From Seiridium cupressi (taxonomy: Eukaryota > Ascomycota > Sordariomycetes > Amphisphaeriales > Sporocadaceae): a DNA stretch of 64,000 nt. Under the pieces are notes generated by a model. The model was not told the origin of the DNA and made no database searches. It worked only from the letters and a program-made list of their open reading frames with translations. The stretch covers positions 1 through 64,000 of the forward strand of contig JARVKI010000047.1 of NCBI GenBank assembly GCA_036674765.1. Reading direction: 5' to 3'. Made by a program: the position numbers and the translations under genes. Shown here piece by piece: positions 10,841 to 22,426 of the stretch (position 1 is its first letter; every line of letters begins with the position of its first letter).

Positions 10841-11647
10841 TTACCAGCACCTCAGACTTTTCCAGAATCTCCTGCCTCTGCCAGCCTGATCCTGGTTACT
10901 CATTCGTGGCCCCCTAGTACCCATATCCCTCTTCTCGTTGTCGCCGTCCCTGTCACTTCCCAGAGGCGTCAAAGGTTTAGTGACCCCCCTTCGGTCCATT
11001 TCTGTGGTGTTCAGGACGCCCATCTCTGCCAGTCTGCGCCCCTCTACCACTCTCCGCACGATGAGCGCGAACGTCTCTTCGATATTGACTTCCAGCCTCG
11101 CGCTCGTCTCCATGAATCCGCAGCCGCGTTTCCGCGCCCAGTCCAGCCCTTGCGACGCCATCACTTGTCTCGACTCCTGCAGATCGCACTTGTTCCCAGC
11201 GACGAGTTTGACGGGCGGTATCGTCCGGTTGCCCGACTCGCCCCCGCCGGCGCCCGGCGACAGACCAGCCTTCTGAGCTCTGCTCGCATTGTCGAGTCGT
11301 GTCTCGGATTCCATGTCAATGAGGTCATTGAAATAGCCCAGCGCGTCCAGGCTGTCAACCGAAGTGATGTCGTACACGAGGAGGAACGCGTCGGCGCCGA
11401 GGTTGGAGGATGCCCACATGCCGCGGTATTCTTCCTGGCCGGCCGTGTCGGTCAGCGAGAGGTGGTAGGTCGTGCCATCGATGCGCCGCGTAATGCTATA
11501 GCTGTCCTCTATCGTCGGGTCGTAGTCGGAGGTCCACTGCGAGCGCACGAGGCGCAGCGTGATGCTCGACTTTCCGCAGCCGCCGTCGCCGCATATCGTG
11601 ATAGAGATGGGGACTGGTCGCTGCGTGGAATCCGACGAGCCTGGCAT
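10841..11647 (-). CDS. Ras-like small GTPase lacking a visible CaaX box
   Basis: A single-exon reading of 268 residues. All G motifs are present: P-loop GDGGCGKS (20-27), switch I YDPTIEDSY (42-50), DTAGQEEY (67-74), NKCD (152-155) and ETSA (180-183), so GTP binding and hydrolysis are expected. A Gly/Ser-rich insertion of roughly 25 residues (about 117-143) sits before NKCD, and a long basic hypervariable tail follows. The tail ends in Leu-Arg-Cys-Trp, which is not a CaaX motif. Either the protein is not farnesylated in the usual way or the last codons belong to an unrecognised 3' exon (a GTAACG donor-like site overlaps the stop). The ATG at 11647 (MPGSSDST) is preferred over an upstream in-frame Met at 11740. 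It belongs to the Ras/Rap/Rheb group; the exact orthologue is not assigned. Confidence 0.88.
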   Translation of the reverse strand: MPGSSDSTQRPVPISITICGDGGCGKSSITLRLVRSQWTSDYDPTIEDSYSITRRIDGTTYHLSLTDTAGQEEYRGMWASSNLGADAFLLVYDITSVDSLDALGYFNDLIDMESETRLDNASRAQKAGLSPGAGGGESGNRTIPPVKLVAGNKCDLQESRQVMASQGLDWARKRGCGFMETSARLEVNIEETFALIVRRVVEGRRLAEMGVLNTTEMDRRGVTKPLTPLGSDRDGDNEKRDMGTRGPRMSNQDQAGRGRRFWKSLRCW

Positions 11648-13836
11648 CTTTAGCTGCTTCGCCCCTTGCGACAAAACGAGCGGATCGCTGCAGAACGAAA
11701 GCCGAGGCGCAGAAGAGAGCGGAAAGAAGCAGGCGTACAAGGCGAGCTTTCCTAGTGCCGCGGTGGTGCTAGTCTTGGCCTTCTAGAAACGACAAGCGTG
11801 CGACGAGGCAATAAGGTTGAAGGCGTTTGTAGGTCCGGTAATTGGCGCAGTAGTGATTTAGAAAGACTCTAGGCCCGGTCCTAGCATCTGAGTTGCGACC
11901 AGCCAGTGGTTAAGCCGTGCAAGGGAAAGGTCCCAGGAATGTTCAAGATGCGCTTCAATCCCAAAGCATGTGTCTGATTTGAGAGAAACAGCGGACCAGA
12001 TATAAGTAGTGGTTATGATCTGGCCAGGATAGCTAATTTTCGCAACGCCCCCCTGGCTATCAGGGTCTTGATGTTGCGTCAGAGCGATAAAGTGTCTTTA
12101 ATAACAAGTGGGCTCTAAGATGGAGCGAACGTTGCAGCTATTTCGACAGCTGCTCAAAGTGGACTCCTCAGATCGGTCGTGGTGGGGGGTGACGAAGTGC
12201 TAAGCGGAAGGTTGGACTTGTCTCACTTGATGCAATGTAACAGTGTGCAAAGGAAAAGTGCCAGTGATGGGTGAGGTTGAGATGGGTACGAGAGAGGTTG
12301 AGAAATTGAAGATGATAATAGAAATGTCCTTTCGGCAGACGTCGAAATGCTACATACCCATGTCCGTGAAAAGCAAAAGCCACAGTATGTAGCACCAGGC
12401 ACTTATCGCTAATGTTGACAAGGGCACTACGAAGCTTGGATGATACCCCGGTCCGCCGATCATCTGAGCCTGTTGCCGACGATAGAACGAAAGCTGCGGT
12501 ACTTTGTTCGTTTCAATCTTTGCCATGGTTTCAAACATGGGATCGCGTCTCAACGGCGCTGCATCGCACGGCCTCGATCCGGTCGTCAGATGGCCAAGGT
12601 TTGTCTCTGCTCGCCTCGTCATGGACTCCAACGGGCAAAAGGACAAATGGAGAACGCTCAAGCCGGAGTGACGGGCTGTACACACAGACATACTGCAATG
12701 TGCGCTGCACGCACCGGGGATCCCTAAATCTCCTTGAAGGGTCGTCGGTAGCCCGGCTCGCCAAAGTGCCTTCCCGGGCCCTATCAACTTCGCTTCCCCT
12801 ACACCATCATTACTGTTGCACATGCACGGTCGTCACATGTAGCCATTCGCGATGATTGGCATGTTGTCTATTTGGTGTCGTGTTTAGGGGCTTGGGTTTA
12901 TTGACTCTTGATCACAACACGATCAATCAGATATCCGTGGGTGCGCTTCCTTTCACAAACACCACGTCCAATTATAGTAATCAATTGAATATAGGCCTGA
13001 AGGAAGCACATCAATGACGATATGCTGAGGCCGATCCCATCCTGCGCATTCCCATTGCCCCGCCCTGCCAAGCAGCAAACACCTGTTAGACCCGTGACAC
13101 CTATGCGACCTTCGTAGAAGTTTACAGGAAAGCAACGAGTGAATACGGATACTCACAGTGACACTCAAGATAACATGGTGCTTGACTAGAACCTAATAGT
13201 ATACAGAGTACCGATGCAGTGTGTTGCCCACAAACAACCGGCCACCGTAATTCCAGACTAGGTGAGCTCTTGTAGTCGCATTAAAGATATAATAACCATG
13301 CCGTTGATACCTGTATAGATAGTATGAAAATTACATAGAACCCCTGGCTTTCTTTTTCTTCTCTTTTCTTTTTTTCTTTTTCGTCTCTTTGCGGGCGATG
13401 TGCTCTGGCCATATGGCCGAACTAACAAGGTCATATTTCCATGATATACAAATACAACTCAATGATACATTAGCAAACCATCTGAAGGCCTCTGCAGCAT
13501 GGAAATCACCAAGTATGTCTTCAAAGGTCGTCAATTGCACAGTGTGCTGGCGTATTGAAGTCTATGTTCGCGAACAGTGTCGCTAGGCATCTAGGGGCGT
13601 GGGACAGCGGATTTGCCCTGCGGTCCTCACGCGCCATGCCTCAACGTTATTCGGTTAGGAATGTCCGTGAGACCATCTTGTAGCAATCAATTCGGCCAGA
13701 CTAGGAAAAGCAACTGAGACCAAGGAATAATAAATAACACAGAGTAGCCTCAATGTAATTCATCACTCTTGCTCCTGCTGGGTTTCATTTCTGAAGTACG
13801 GTCATCCCCTTCTGCGAATAGATTTCACATGACACA
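11648..13836. other. Intergenic, no supported gene
   Basis: About 2.2 kb. Open frames on both strands between 12350 and 12855 show no recognisable domain and overlap each other in several frames. A polypyrimidine tract is listed separately. Confidence 0.5.
13347..13390. repeat. Polypyrimidine (CT-rich) tract
   Basis: A strand-asymmetric stretch of almost pure T/C with repeated CTTTT blocks in intergenic DNA. Confidence 0.7.
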
Positions 13837-14358
13837 ATGCTGTCCTTGCCAGCGTCACCACGCCTGCGACCATCTCGTTCACTTTTCTCGAGCTTGCCGA
13901 AGAATGTCAGTGCTGTGCAGCCCAGTCAATACTATGGCATGCCTTTCATCAGTTCTCTACACCATAGTCGCGCAGCTCCAAAGAGCTTGAAAACTGAGGA
14001 TATCGCAGCCTTACCTGAATCTGCTTGTCACGGAAAATCATCCACGCCGATTCTTTCATCCCTTAAGCGAGCTGCGTTGCCTCGAAACGGACAACGACGT
14101 GTTAATATGATACAGCCAGGGAACTGGACTGTGGACCTTGCTTACATGAATGGTTCCAATCCTGATGCGCAGAGGGAGCATATCAATATCCTTCATCCAG
14201 AATCGAAACATCCGCTAGTAGTCAAGAAATCTTGGTTAAGGGATGCTGTAAGTAGATTTTGGTATTGCTCTATGCCCTCCGTCCTCCGTCCAAAGGGTGA
14301 TTACATTCTGATGGAGCGGTTTTGCCTCGTAGAACATTGGCATGGACACTCGACTTCC

Positions 14359-14652
14359 TCAAGCACATTCGAAGAATGATTCGTTAACATTTAAGGGATA
14401 TAGTGTACTTGTGAGCACTGCGTTGACCCGTCTTCCGGCCAGAAACAATTCACGACCTGCGACATCCCCAATCACCTCCCCATCGACTACGTAAAGCGCT
14501 GTGAGAATGGGGTCCTGGAAATCAGTTGGACAAACGATTTCCTGACACACAATAGCCATATCACCCGACTGGTTGGCGAGAACCTGGAAGCCATACTTGC
14601 GGTCAACAATAGTGATTTCGCCAACGCAGAGGTCTCCAAAGTGCGTTGACAT
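14359..14652 (-). CDS. Hypothetical protein, 97 aa, low support
   Basis: An open frame starting at an ATG (MSTHFGDLCVGE). The predicted protein is a compact mix of hydrophobic and charged residues with no low complexity, and its composition looks more coding-like than the surrounding frames. I do not recognise a family. No signal peptide or membrane segment is present. Other minus-strand open segments at 14834-15184 and 15177-15437 could be upstream exons of the same gene, but I could not find splice sites joining them cleanly. It may be a gene fragment or a chance frame. Confidence 0.25.
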   Translation of the reverse strand: MSTHFGDLCVGEITIVDRKYGFQVLANQSGDMAIVCQEIVCPTDFQDPILTALYVVDGEVIGDVAGRELFLAGRRVNAVLTSTLYPLNVNESFFECA

Positions 14653-15396
14653 AGTGTTCCGTTAGAACTGCAATCTCCTTCCCGTGTACACGACGCATGA
14701 ATGAGTGGTGACGATGACTATATAGGCGCGTTCGAAGACTCGGAAACATAAGGGATCAAGAAAACGTAGGACAAAGTCTGGCCATGATAAGAGATCTAAA
14801 GGCGTTGAGACTGACAGTGGATACTGGGCTTACCTACTTGGTCATGAGGGTGAGCACTATGATGACTTTGAAGACAGCACCGGCTTCAGCGATTTCGATT
14901 TTTAGAGCCAAGTTTCGAGTGTTGGATTGTGGTGAGAAGTAGATTATTTCTGTCTTGAGATTGCTGGCTATGTAATCACACGACTTAGAATCAAACTCAG
15001 CTAGGTCAATTGATGATGAACGGGCGAGCGATGAACGGTCACCTTGACCCAAAAGATCTGTCCACAAGGCGCTTTGGGGCATGAGTTTTCGAACCACTGA
15101 TACGATCAGAGCTGACTTGAATGATGGGTTCAACCTTTGGTGACGAGACGAAGAAGATGGTTTCTTCAAGACTTCCTCATACATGACTTATACCAGCGTC
15201 GTCTCCTCTCATTGAACCAGAAAGCAGCCATTGTAACTTGTCGTAAAGAGGCAACCCAAGTACCGGGCGCTCTAGGCTGTGGCCGGGGAGGCCCATAAAG
15301 TCTTCAGCCAATGAAGGAATCAACGGCTCATAACGCACTGTTGTATATCGCTGTACGAAGGAAACTGTATATATAAAGCTTTCCGTTCTTTCTGTA

Positions 15397-16349
15397 TCAT
15401 TCTTCGTCGATATCAACGTTATTGCAGACGTCCCCAAATACCTCCATCATATGATCCAAGGAATCCCGTACTTCAACCGCTCTCACTGCACAGTCTTTGC
15501 CCAGAACTAACTGTACCTCTTTTTCTCTCCCTACACCGATGCCTTCTCCAACGGTTACCTCATAGATGGCCTTGACAGCCTTCTTATGGTCTCCATTTGC
15601 CTTCATGGTCCCCGACCGGAACACCTCATAGTACTTATCCAGCATAGTTCCCTTATAGTCGGGGTCCAAAGGCTTCTGTGCTAGGCTGACTTTTGTCGCC
15701 ATGGGTGTATTGAAAGAGCCCATGTATACCAACAGGACGCGCACGTTGAACGGTGCAACCTCTCTAGCAAGAGTCTTGGTGATGCCTGCTCGGATGTTTT
15801 ATCAACTTTTGATTCTACAAAGAGAACACTCGGATGCGGAGCTTAACCTGACTTACCGTCCAGTGCACTTTTACTAGCACCATAGCCGCCCAGGCTTTCC
15901 CGGGCCTCTAGTCCCGAGCCAGTGCTCAAGTTCACAACCACGCCGCTCCTGCGCCGTCTCATGTACGGCACGATAGCACGCATTAGCCGGTACGGGCCGA
16001 AGAAGTTCGTCTCCATCAGTCCTCTGATCTCGTCTTCACTGAAGTTCTCAACCGGGCCCGCCATGCCGATCCCGGCGCTGTTGACCAAGACATCGATGTG
16101 TGTCCCGCTCTCTTCGAGGTCCGTGAGGACCTGTCCTGACGACGAGGAGTCGACATCGAGGGCTATCCAGCGACCGCCGGCTGCTTCGACATCCGCGACG
16201 AGATCGGGCGTTCTGGTATAGGTTCGGGAAGTCGCGATCACATGTTGACCGGCTGCGAGAGCATGGCGGGTGAATTGGAGACCAAAGCCTGAGGAGCAGC
16301 CTGTAATCAGCCAGGTCAGAGGCTTAGTGGTCTTCAGTGGCGCTGTCAT
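15397..16349 (-). CDS. Short-chain dehydrogenase/reductase (classical SDR)
   Basis: Exons 16349-15857 and 15785-15397 join across a 71-nt intron (donor GTAAGT, acceptor CAG, phase 1) into 293 residues. Visible SDR motifs are the cofactor glycine motif TGCSSGFG (17-24), the NSAG variant of NNAG (90-93), the catalytic Ser region (NLSTGSG) and YGASK (Tyr156, Lys160). The splice restores the helix after the active site (SALDGITKTLAREVAPFNVRV), which supports the junction. It most resembles the 17-beta-hydroxysteroid/retinol-dehydrogenase-like cytosolic SDRs common in fungi. NADP preference is likely but not shown, and the substrate is unknown. It is divergent from a second, unrelated SDR at 17083, with about 730 bp between the two starts. 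Confidence 0.87.
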
Positions 16350-17082
16350 GTTTCAATTTGAGACGCTGTGTAAAGTGAAATGCGGCGTGTTATGCCACAA
16401 TTACTTGACATAATCATGTGAATATTGGTCGTTCCAGTTCAGGTTGTTCCTTGGAACTTTATGTATCATTATTCATTGGCCTTGCTCGCTGCAATACATG
16501 TTAATGATCTGGCATTTACGGTCATAATGGGCTTTACGAGACATGGACTGTAGGTCTCGTCTATTACATAGGAATATGCTCCACTTCACAGATGACGTGC
16601 ATACGGAGATAATACTTAACTCCACGTTCATTCCATGTATGTAAGTAGTTGATCTGTAATTAGGTTTGGCTATAGTTGCACAACTTCAGCAAAGGACAAG
16701 TTAACTATAAGACTAATGAGATGCGTAACTTGGTAAGATAGATGCATTGAGTGGAGGTACGTGTGTTACGGAACAGACCCCGCGGGATCCCTTCGGACAG
16801 ACGGCCGCAACGGCGCCTAGTTTTGTAGTCCGCGCCCCTCCCCAATCTGTCTATACACTCTTTGGCCCATTCCAGTCCGAGACTCATTTTCCGCACACAT
16901 GTTTAGATTAGGATGATCTTTCAGGTAGCCTTTTAGTGGTGGATAAGATCATGTACCTAGGTTACCATATTCTGAAGCGGCGCCCAGACACCCTTGATTG
17001 GAAGCGGTACGGGGTCCTTGTAGCCTATGCGGCTGGCCAAGCCTTCGCGTCCTTCTCTGCAGCCAGATCTTCTCGCTCTAGC
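16350..17082. promoter_or_regulatory. Divergent intergenic region between two SDR genes
   Basis: This 733-bp region holds the promoters of two divergent dehydrogenase genes. It is AT-rich in 16380-16740. No regulator site was assigned. Confidence 0.4.
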
Positions 17083-17976
17083 ATGGCCCCAACTATTGTC
17101 GATCGAAGATCTCACACAATGATACCGAAAACAGTTTTGATCACCGGCTGCGGTCCTAGTGGCATTGGACACGCGCTAGCTCTCGAATTTCAAATACGAG
17201 GGCACCGTGTGATCGCGTCTGGACTCGATGGGACACTATTCTCACCCTTCCGAGAATTGGGCATAGATACTGTCGTTTTGGACGTGACATCCGAGAAATC
17301 TATTGCCATCGCCGCATCCCACGTCTCGAAACTTACAGATGGCAAGTTAGATATCCTAGTCAACAACGCGGGGCTGATGCACATCATGCCAATGTCCGAC
17401 ACGTCCATCCCCGATGCGCGACGGGTTCTTGAAGTAAATGTACTTGGCGTGGTGGCAGTGACACAAGCTTTCTTGCCGCTGTTGATAGCGTCTGCGAATG
17501 CGACCGTCAAGGGAAACAGCATGATAGCGAACCTGGGCAGCGTCAACCAAGTATTCTGCCCGCCGTTCTTCGGCATTTACAACGCGTCGAAAGCTGCTGT
17601 TGAGGCGTTGAGCACCACCATGCGCAGAGAGCTGGCGCCGTTGGGCGTGAAGGTTGTGCTGTTGAAAACCGGCAGCATCAGGACGGGGCTCTTTGAAAAT
17701 ACGCCAGGGGCCACAAAACTCCCAGAGAACAGCCTGTACGGTTCATTGAGGGAGTGGGTAGAAGGACGAAAGATGTTGGAGAGTGGTCGTTTTATGCAGC
17801 CGGATGTCTATGCGCAGAAAGTGGTGGATGAACTCTTGCGAAAGGATGTACGGAGCGTGGTATGGCAAGGCGGGCTGGCAACGCTGGCGTGGGTACTGAG
17901 TTGGCTGGGATGGGAAAACATGTTAGACGGAGAGATGATTAAGGGGAATAAGTTAAACAACATCAGGCGTACGTAA
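17083..17976 (+). CDS. Short-chain dehydrogenase, AYR1-like
   Basis: A single exon of 297 residues. The cofactor motif TGCGPSGIG (21-29), NNAG (94-97), Ser153 region and YNASK (Tyr166, Lys170) are all present. The TGC-x3-GIG pattern, the late MRRELAPLGVKV segment and the hydrophobic C-terminal stretch (VVWQGGLATLAWVLSWLGW) match the yeast Ayr1 type (1-acyl-dihydroxyacetone-phosphate reductase, ER/lipid droplets) and its many fungal paralogues. The ATG at 17083 has A at -3 and G at +4; an ATG at 17119 also lies before the Rossmann fold. Upstream open sequence reaches 16936 but begins with GTG and reads as leader. Its pairing with the minus-strand SDR could mean co-regulation, though the two are not close paralogues. 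Confidence 0.85.
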   Translation: MAPTIVDRRSHTMIPKTVLITGCGPSGIGHALALEFQIRGHRVIASGLDGTLFSPFRELGIDTVVLDVTSEKSIAIAASHVSKLTDGKLDILVNNAGLMHIMPMSDTSIPDARRVLEVNVLGVVAVTQAFLPLLIASANATVKGNSMIANLGSVNQVFCPPFFGIYNASKAAVEALSTTMRRELAPLGVKVVLLKTGSIRTGLFENTPGATKLPENSLYGSLREWVEGRKMLESGRFMQPDVYAQKVVDELLRKDVRSVVWQGGLATLAWVLSWLGWENMLDGEMIKGNKLNNIRRT

Positions 17977-18565
17977 GTTTCATCGTGAACAATGGTAGAG
18001 CTGATTTTATCTAGTTGAAGCATGTAAATCGAAATTTGGCCTTCACAAAGACATTAATATATTCACTTGACTTAAACTAGTCAGGCAGTACTAAATTTCC
18101 GTACGTTCGTTCAATCTATCACCGGGATTATGCCTGTGCGTGGAATCAGAATATTCATTCTGTTCCGTACTAATCGGACCAAGAACAAACCTCGCTGCGT
18201 TACGCGGAAAATTATCCCGGATTACATGTATGGCTGTAACTATATGCAAGCTATTGAAGTTACGAGCATGTTATTTAAAAGAGCAAGAATCTCAATTCAG
18301 GGTGGTGCAACTCGACGCATATGCATCCAGCCGCCACGAACGATATATATGCAAATCGCCGAAAAGGGTAGACGGAGGGGTCATCTCATAGGTCTCTGAA
18401 TGGCTTACCCCACACCTTAAGAAGCCCTCGATCATAATGATGAACCCCAGATCATCCGTCAAATAATCATCTCATTTCCAGACTCTTTGTTGTTCTGTAG
18501 TGTTGTTCATGATACTTGAATCCACCAGACAGTAGTTTTTGAGCCTATCGGATAGCTGGGCCATC
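17977..18565. other. Intergenic
   Basis: A short spacer between two co-directional genes. Small open frames here overlap each other and are not supported. Confidence 0.5.
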
Positions 18566-19657
18566 ATGTCCGACCCTCCTAAAGACTCGGGCGTCTCCTT
18601 GAGCAGTTTCTTTACCCGGCGGAAGCTTCCTCCTAATACTCGCGACGAATGCGATCGCTTCGTGGATATGATGTTTCCATCGGAAGAAAGCAGGCCAGCT
18701 CCGTTTCAGGGCTATTGCTCATACACGGTTATGGTGGGACGCGACAGGGTAGTTCAGTTCCGGCCACCGGACCATGGACTCGACATGAAGACCGCATGGG
18801 CAGCGTGCCATATTTTTGAGGAGATGGCTCCCGAGACGGAATTTCTGGGAGTTATGGAGCAGAGCGGCCTGCACATATATTCGATGAAGAAGATGGATGG
18901 AGTGTCGCTCTCAGATCTCCGGTCGGCGAGTTCGATTTTGCAATCTTCTCACAAGACCAAAGAACTTCGGCGCCAGGTCGTCGTAGATTTTGCTAGCCTA
19001 CAAGCGACAAGTTGGAGCCATCGCAGATTACGAGAAGCAGTCCCAGAAAAAGGAGTAGTAGGATCATCCATTCATTGGCGCCTCGGACTATTAGAATCTA
19101 GGCTACCAGATAGGTTCAAAAAGTTTGCATCCTCTGTCCATCAGAGACTAGAGGATATCGAGAGTTTTCCCTGGGTTCTGAGCCATGGCGATTTGATCCC
19201 AGCCAACATTCTGGTATGTCCAGAAACCGGAAGAATTCTTGGTCTGCTGGACTGGGCTGAAGCCGAATGGCTCCCCTTTGGCACAGGGTTATACGGCCTC
19301 GAGGAGCTCCTAGGTGAAGAAACTGACGGCCATTTCGAATACTATTCAGAAGCGAGGCAGCTCCGCGCTTTATTCTGGAGCGAGCTATTATCTGCCATAC
19401 CAGCGCTTTCCAGAGAACCTCAAGTACTAGAAACCATTAGGCAGGCCCAGATTCTTGGAATCCTGTTTTGGCATGGCATCGCATTTGATGATGGAAAATT
19501 AGACAGGGTCGTCGAGGAGAGTATTGATGACCAAGAAATACAACGACTGGACACATTTCTGTTGAGTGACTTCGGCTTGCGGCAAAAGCAAACGCTGTGG
19601 GAGAAATGGCAATCGTCTCGTGATCACATACGCCGAGCCGTGGTTAGTAGGACATGA
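18566..19657 (+). CDS. APH-fold (aminoglycoside phosphotransferase family) protein
   Basis: A single exon of 363 residues. The catalytic-loop motif HGDLIPANIL (207-216; Asp209 and Asn214 in place) and the downstream metal-binding DW (Asp229 in LLDWAEAEW) identify the APH/choline-kinase-like phosphotransferase fold. The N-lobe is recognisable by VVQFRPP and an EEMAPETEFLG helix. This is a large fungal family with mostly unknown small-molecule or protein substrates; antibiotic resistance should not be assumed from the name. The ATG at 18566 (MSDPPKDSG) is the first in-frame Met; the nine preceding codons start with TTG. Confidence 0.85.
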   Translation: MSDPPKDSGVSLSSFFTRRKLPPNTRDECDRFVDMMFPSEESRPAPFQGYCSYTVMVGRDRVVQFRPPDHGLDMKTAWAACHIFEEMAPETEFLGVMEQSGLHIYSMKKMDGVSLSDLRSASSILQSSHKTKELRRQVVVDFASLQATSWSHRRLREAVPEKGVVGSSIHWRLGLLESRLPDRFKKFASSVHQRLEDIESFPWVLSHGDLIPANILVCPETGRILGLLDWAEAEWLPFGTGLYGLEELLGEETDGHFEYYSEARQLRALFWSELLSAIPALSREPQVLETIRQAQILGILFWHGIAFDDGKLDRVVEESIDDQEIQRLDTFLLSDFGLRQKQTLWEKWQSSRDHIRRAVVSRT

Positions 19658-20090
19658 CATAATGAGGTTTCAGCAGCGAATTTTGGACAGGATAAATCCT
19701 CAGTTTATGATTTTTCTACTTTTTGGTGGCGAGGGGAGAGGCTTTTGTTATGATATAAGGATGACGTAGAAATACCAGCACAGTTGAACACTTGTAACTT
19801 ATTGGAGGTCATTCAAGTGAATAAACGTCGGAAGGATGACAGTATACGAGTAATTCAAACTAGATTTTACAAGAAGACACAAACTTCAAGAAAGGCGGAT
19901 TGATTCATTACGGCTGATCAAGCGGCGATGGACCTAGTCCATGGTATCAGCGCTCTTGCTGCGTTAGGGACTTCCATACCCGCGGTACCAGTTAGTCAGA
20001 GCTTTATTTGACGATTGATACACATACTTGCATGTTCGTACTGCCACGTTGCCGTGCAGTCGATACTTATCCTCTCCAAGTCTAGACTTC
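19658..20090. other. Intergenic, convergent 3' ends
   Basis: A short region between the APH-fold gene (+) and the OBAP gene (-). No feature was supported. Confidence 0.55.
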
Positions 20091-20830
20091 TTAAAGAGAG
20101 TTCCTCCGCTTCCAAGCCTGATCGGCGTCAGGATGAATGTTTGGAACTTCTATGTCCTCCCTGAGCGCCTTCTTTCTTTTCCAGTCAGAGCCGAACCTCC
20201 TATCCCGATCTCCAACCTGCTTGTCGAAATCGAATTGACCCTCGTCGGTGAAACTCGTCATCAATTTGGGCTCACCCAAAGGTAGTTTATCACCACGATC
20301 CGTTTGCCACAGATGAAACACTTTGCCGTATAGATGAACGACTTCCTTCATCTCTTCCGTCTCCGCCACCTCCCATGCCTGCTGCAACCCTGGTGTGGTA
20401 GGACCGGGCATGATCAGCATTCCGGACTTGACCTCGAAGACGTGCGAGTGCCAGTATTTGCGTTCGTCCTCTGGAAGTTCAGCGTAGAGCTTCGGAGTGA
20501 CCATGTACTCGATACCAATGAGTTTAGCGTCTGGACCCGATCCATCGTACAGAATGCACTGCCGCATATCCGAGGTCAAGTGCGAGCAGTAGTGATTTGC
20601 CTCCACGTGCCGGCCGGGCTCGTCAGCATATGTGTGGAATGCGTTCAGATGAGCGCATATCTGCTTTACGGGCTTGAACTCCTGAGATTGACATTAGTAA
20701 GATGGTATTCGCCTGATGGAGCAGGAGATGAGTATACTTGAATGAGGCCGGCTCCGGTCTCAAGGACTTTGTCTTTCAAAGGTACTTCACCACCTGGCAC
20801 ATTGTGCTGAAAATGGCCTGGCGAAGTCAT
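20091..20830 (-). CDS. OBAP / DUF1264 family protein
   Basis: Exons 20830-20738 and 20681-20091 join across a 56-nt intron (donor GTATAC, branch TACTAAT, acceptor CAG, phase 0) into 227 residues. The spliced protein contains the family's AHLNAFHTYADEPGRHVEA segment followed by HYCSHL and MRQCILYDG, then IGIEYMV, EERKYWHSH-like EDERKYWHSH and MPGPTTPG. These correspond to plant oil-body-associated protein 1 and its fungal DUF1264 relatives. In plants the protein associates with lipid droplets; in fungi the role is unproven. The first exon supplies a 31-residue N-terminus with PGGEVPLKDKVLETGAG. His/Cys-rich clusters could bind a metal, which is inference. Confidence 0.88.
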
Positions 20831-22426
20831 GGTTCGGTAGGTGCAGGTATAGGGAACTTGATCTTGACTGCGCGGTGTTAAGCAAAGAGAAGATAACACT
20901 GTTCGAGTTGGATGTGCGCCTGTCTGGGACAAAATATTGTTTGGTTGATGACAAACTTCACGAAGGCAAGTCCCAGTGCCATTCCAAAGTGCAAACAACG
21001 GAATACCTAGGTATTATTTGCCTACAAACGGAAAAATACCGATGAATGGTTCTGATGTCATTACGACATAAGCCGTACAGCAGTACTGGCTTTGTATTCG
21101 CGGTCGTAATTGCCCCATTGCACCCCACATGCACATGCACGCCCCCGCTCCAATCAGGAGGCTGTCTCAGGGACCGACTTTTATTTCCCAACTCAAGATC
21201 ATTTACCGGCCAAGTTACTCCACGGTAAGAACGACATTTTATCACAAATACTTCACCTTGACTACCGCTCTCGCTCGCACTAATACCTCCCTGACCCTCT
21301 ACTTCTTATGCTAGGCAAAAGAAGACCTGTCCCGCCAGTGCTTTGGAAACAGTGGAAGACGGCAAAAGAAGATGGCGACCCCCTAAGGCTACTCAGATGT
21401 CAAGCAGAAATGAGAAACCAACAGCAATAAGGACCGTACCTCGAGTAGTAGATAAAAGCCTACAGAATGATATACATAGCTAAAGGCTGACATATCACAA
21501 TAAACAAAGAAGCATAGATGTAGAGAGACCAGCAGTCAGTAGCAGTCTAGAAAGATTATTACAGAGCATATATGTTTTTGTGGGATACTATGGACCGATG
21601 ACAATGAATTGAGGGTCATTGCGCTACGGAAAATGTAGACATAAGTCAACATTCAGATTTTACAATACCTACCAGGTACGTATTGTCAATTCGTAATAAT
21701 AGCGCTAGCGTTGCAAGAGTATCATAGCTGAAAGAAGGCTTTCACTAGGTAGTCACTAATACGTGGATCCCTAAATCGGCGGCTCTGAACGTCCCCAAAA
21801 AAGGCAACCCAGACCGGGACATGCTGACTATGGATGCAATTGCGGATAGAAAGCTCCAATGAGGCCACTTTCAATATTGTCGTTATATATGTACTACGTC
21901 CTGCATCCTTCCCGCGTAATCGGGGATAAAGACATGGTGTGACCACCTTGCGGGTGGCCACGTACTGCGGACCGGTCGAGCGGTAGGAGTTGACACGTCT
22001 TACAGTACATATAATGGTCTTGCGTCACGCGAAAATAACGTAGCAAAGGCTAGAGAGTACAAGGCAATCCAGGGAAACAACCCTCACGGGCAGGTTCTGG
22101 GTTATTTACTTCCGCTAAGAAGAGATAACACATTGCTCAACCGGTTCTGCTTCGAGGAACTGGTTACCGATTCTGTATGTAGTTATTGTCACGACGCGTC
22201 ACGTGTTGCCCCTCGGTAGCAACCTTGAAGAAAGCGCCGGTCTTATCCACCCAGCGCCCAGATTGAAACGATCCATCTTCGAGAGCTCCTTCGAGCAGCG
22301 TAGCTGTTGCAACAATCACTTACTCCTACACCAGCGCGCAGCCTATTGCTGCGTCGCAACCGGCACCGCGACTGCATGTACAACGGATGATGCGCTGGCC
22401 CAATTGACGACAACGAGCGACGCGAA
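20831..22426. other. Intergenic, no supported gene
   Basis: About 1.6 kb upstream of two divergent genes. Open frames are short and unrecognised. 21360-21760 is AT-rich and featureless. Confidence 0.5.

Noticed and set aside
13837..14379. 180-aa plus-strand open frame
   Set aside because: Low-quality composition, no domain, and it collides with the better-looking minus-strand frame at 14359-14652. A GTAAGT inside does not lead to a convincing next exon.
15397..19657. Possible biosynthetic cluster (two SDRs and an APH-fold protein)
   Set aside because: No polyketide synthase, NRPS, terpene synthase, P450 or pathway regulator is nearby.
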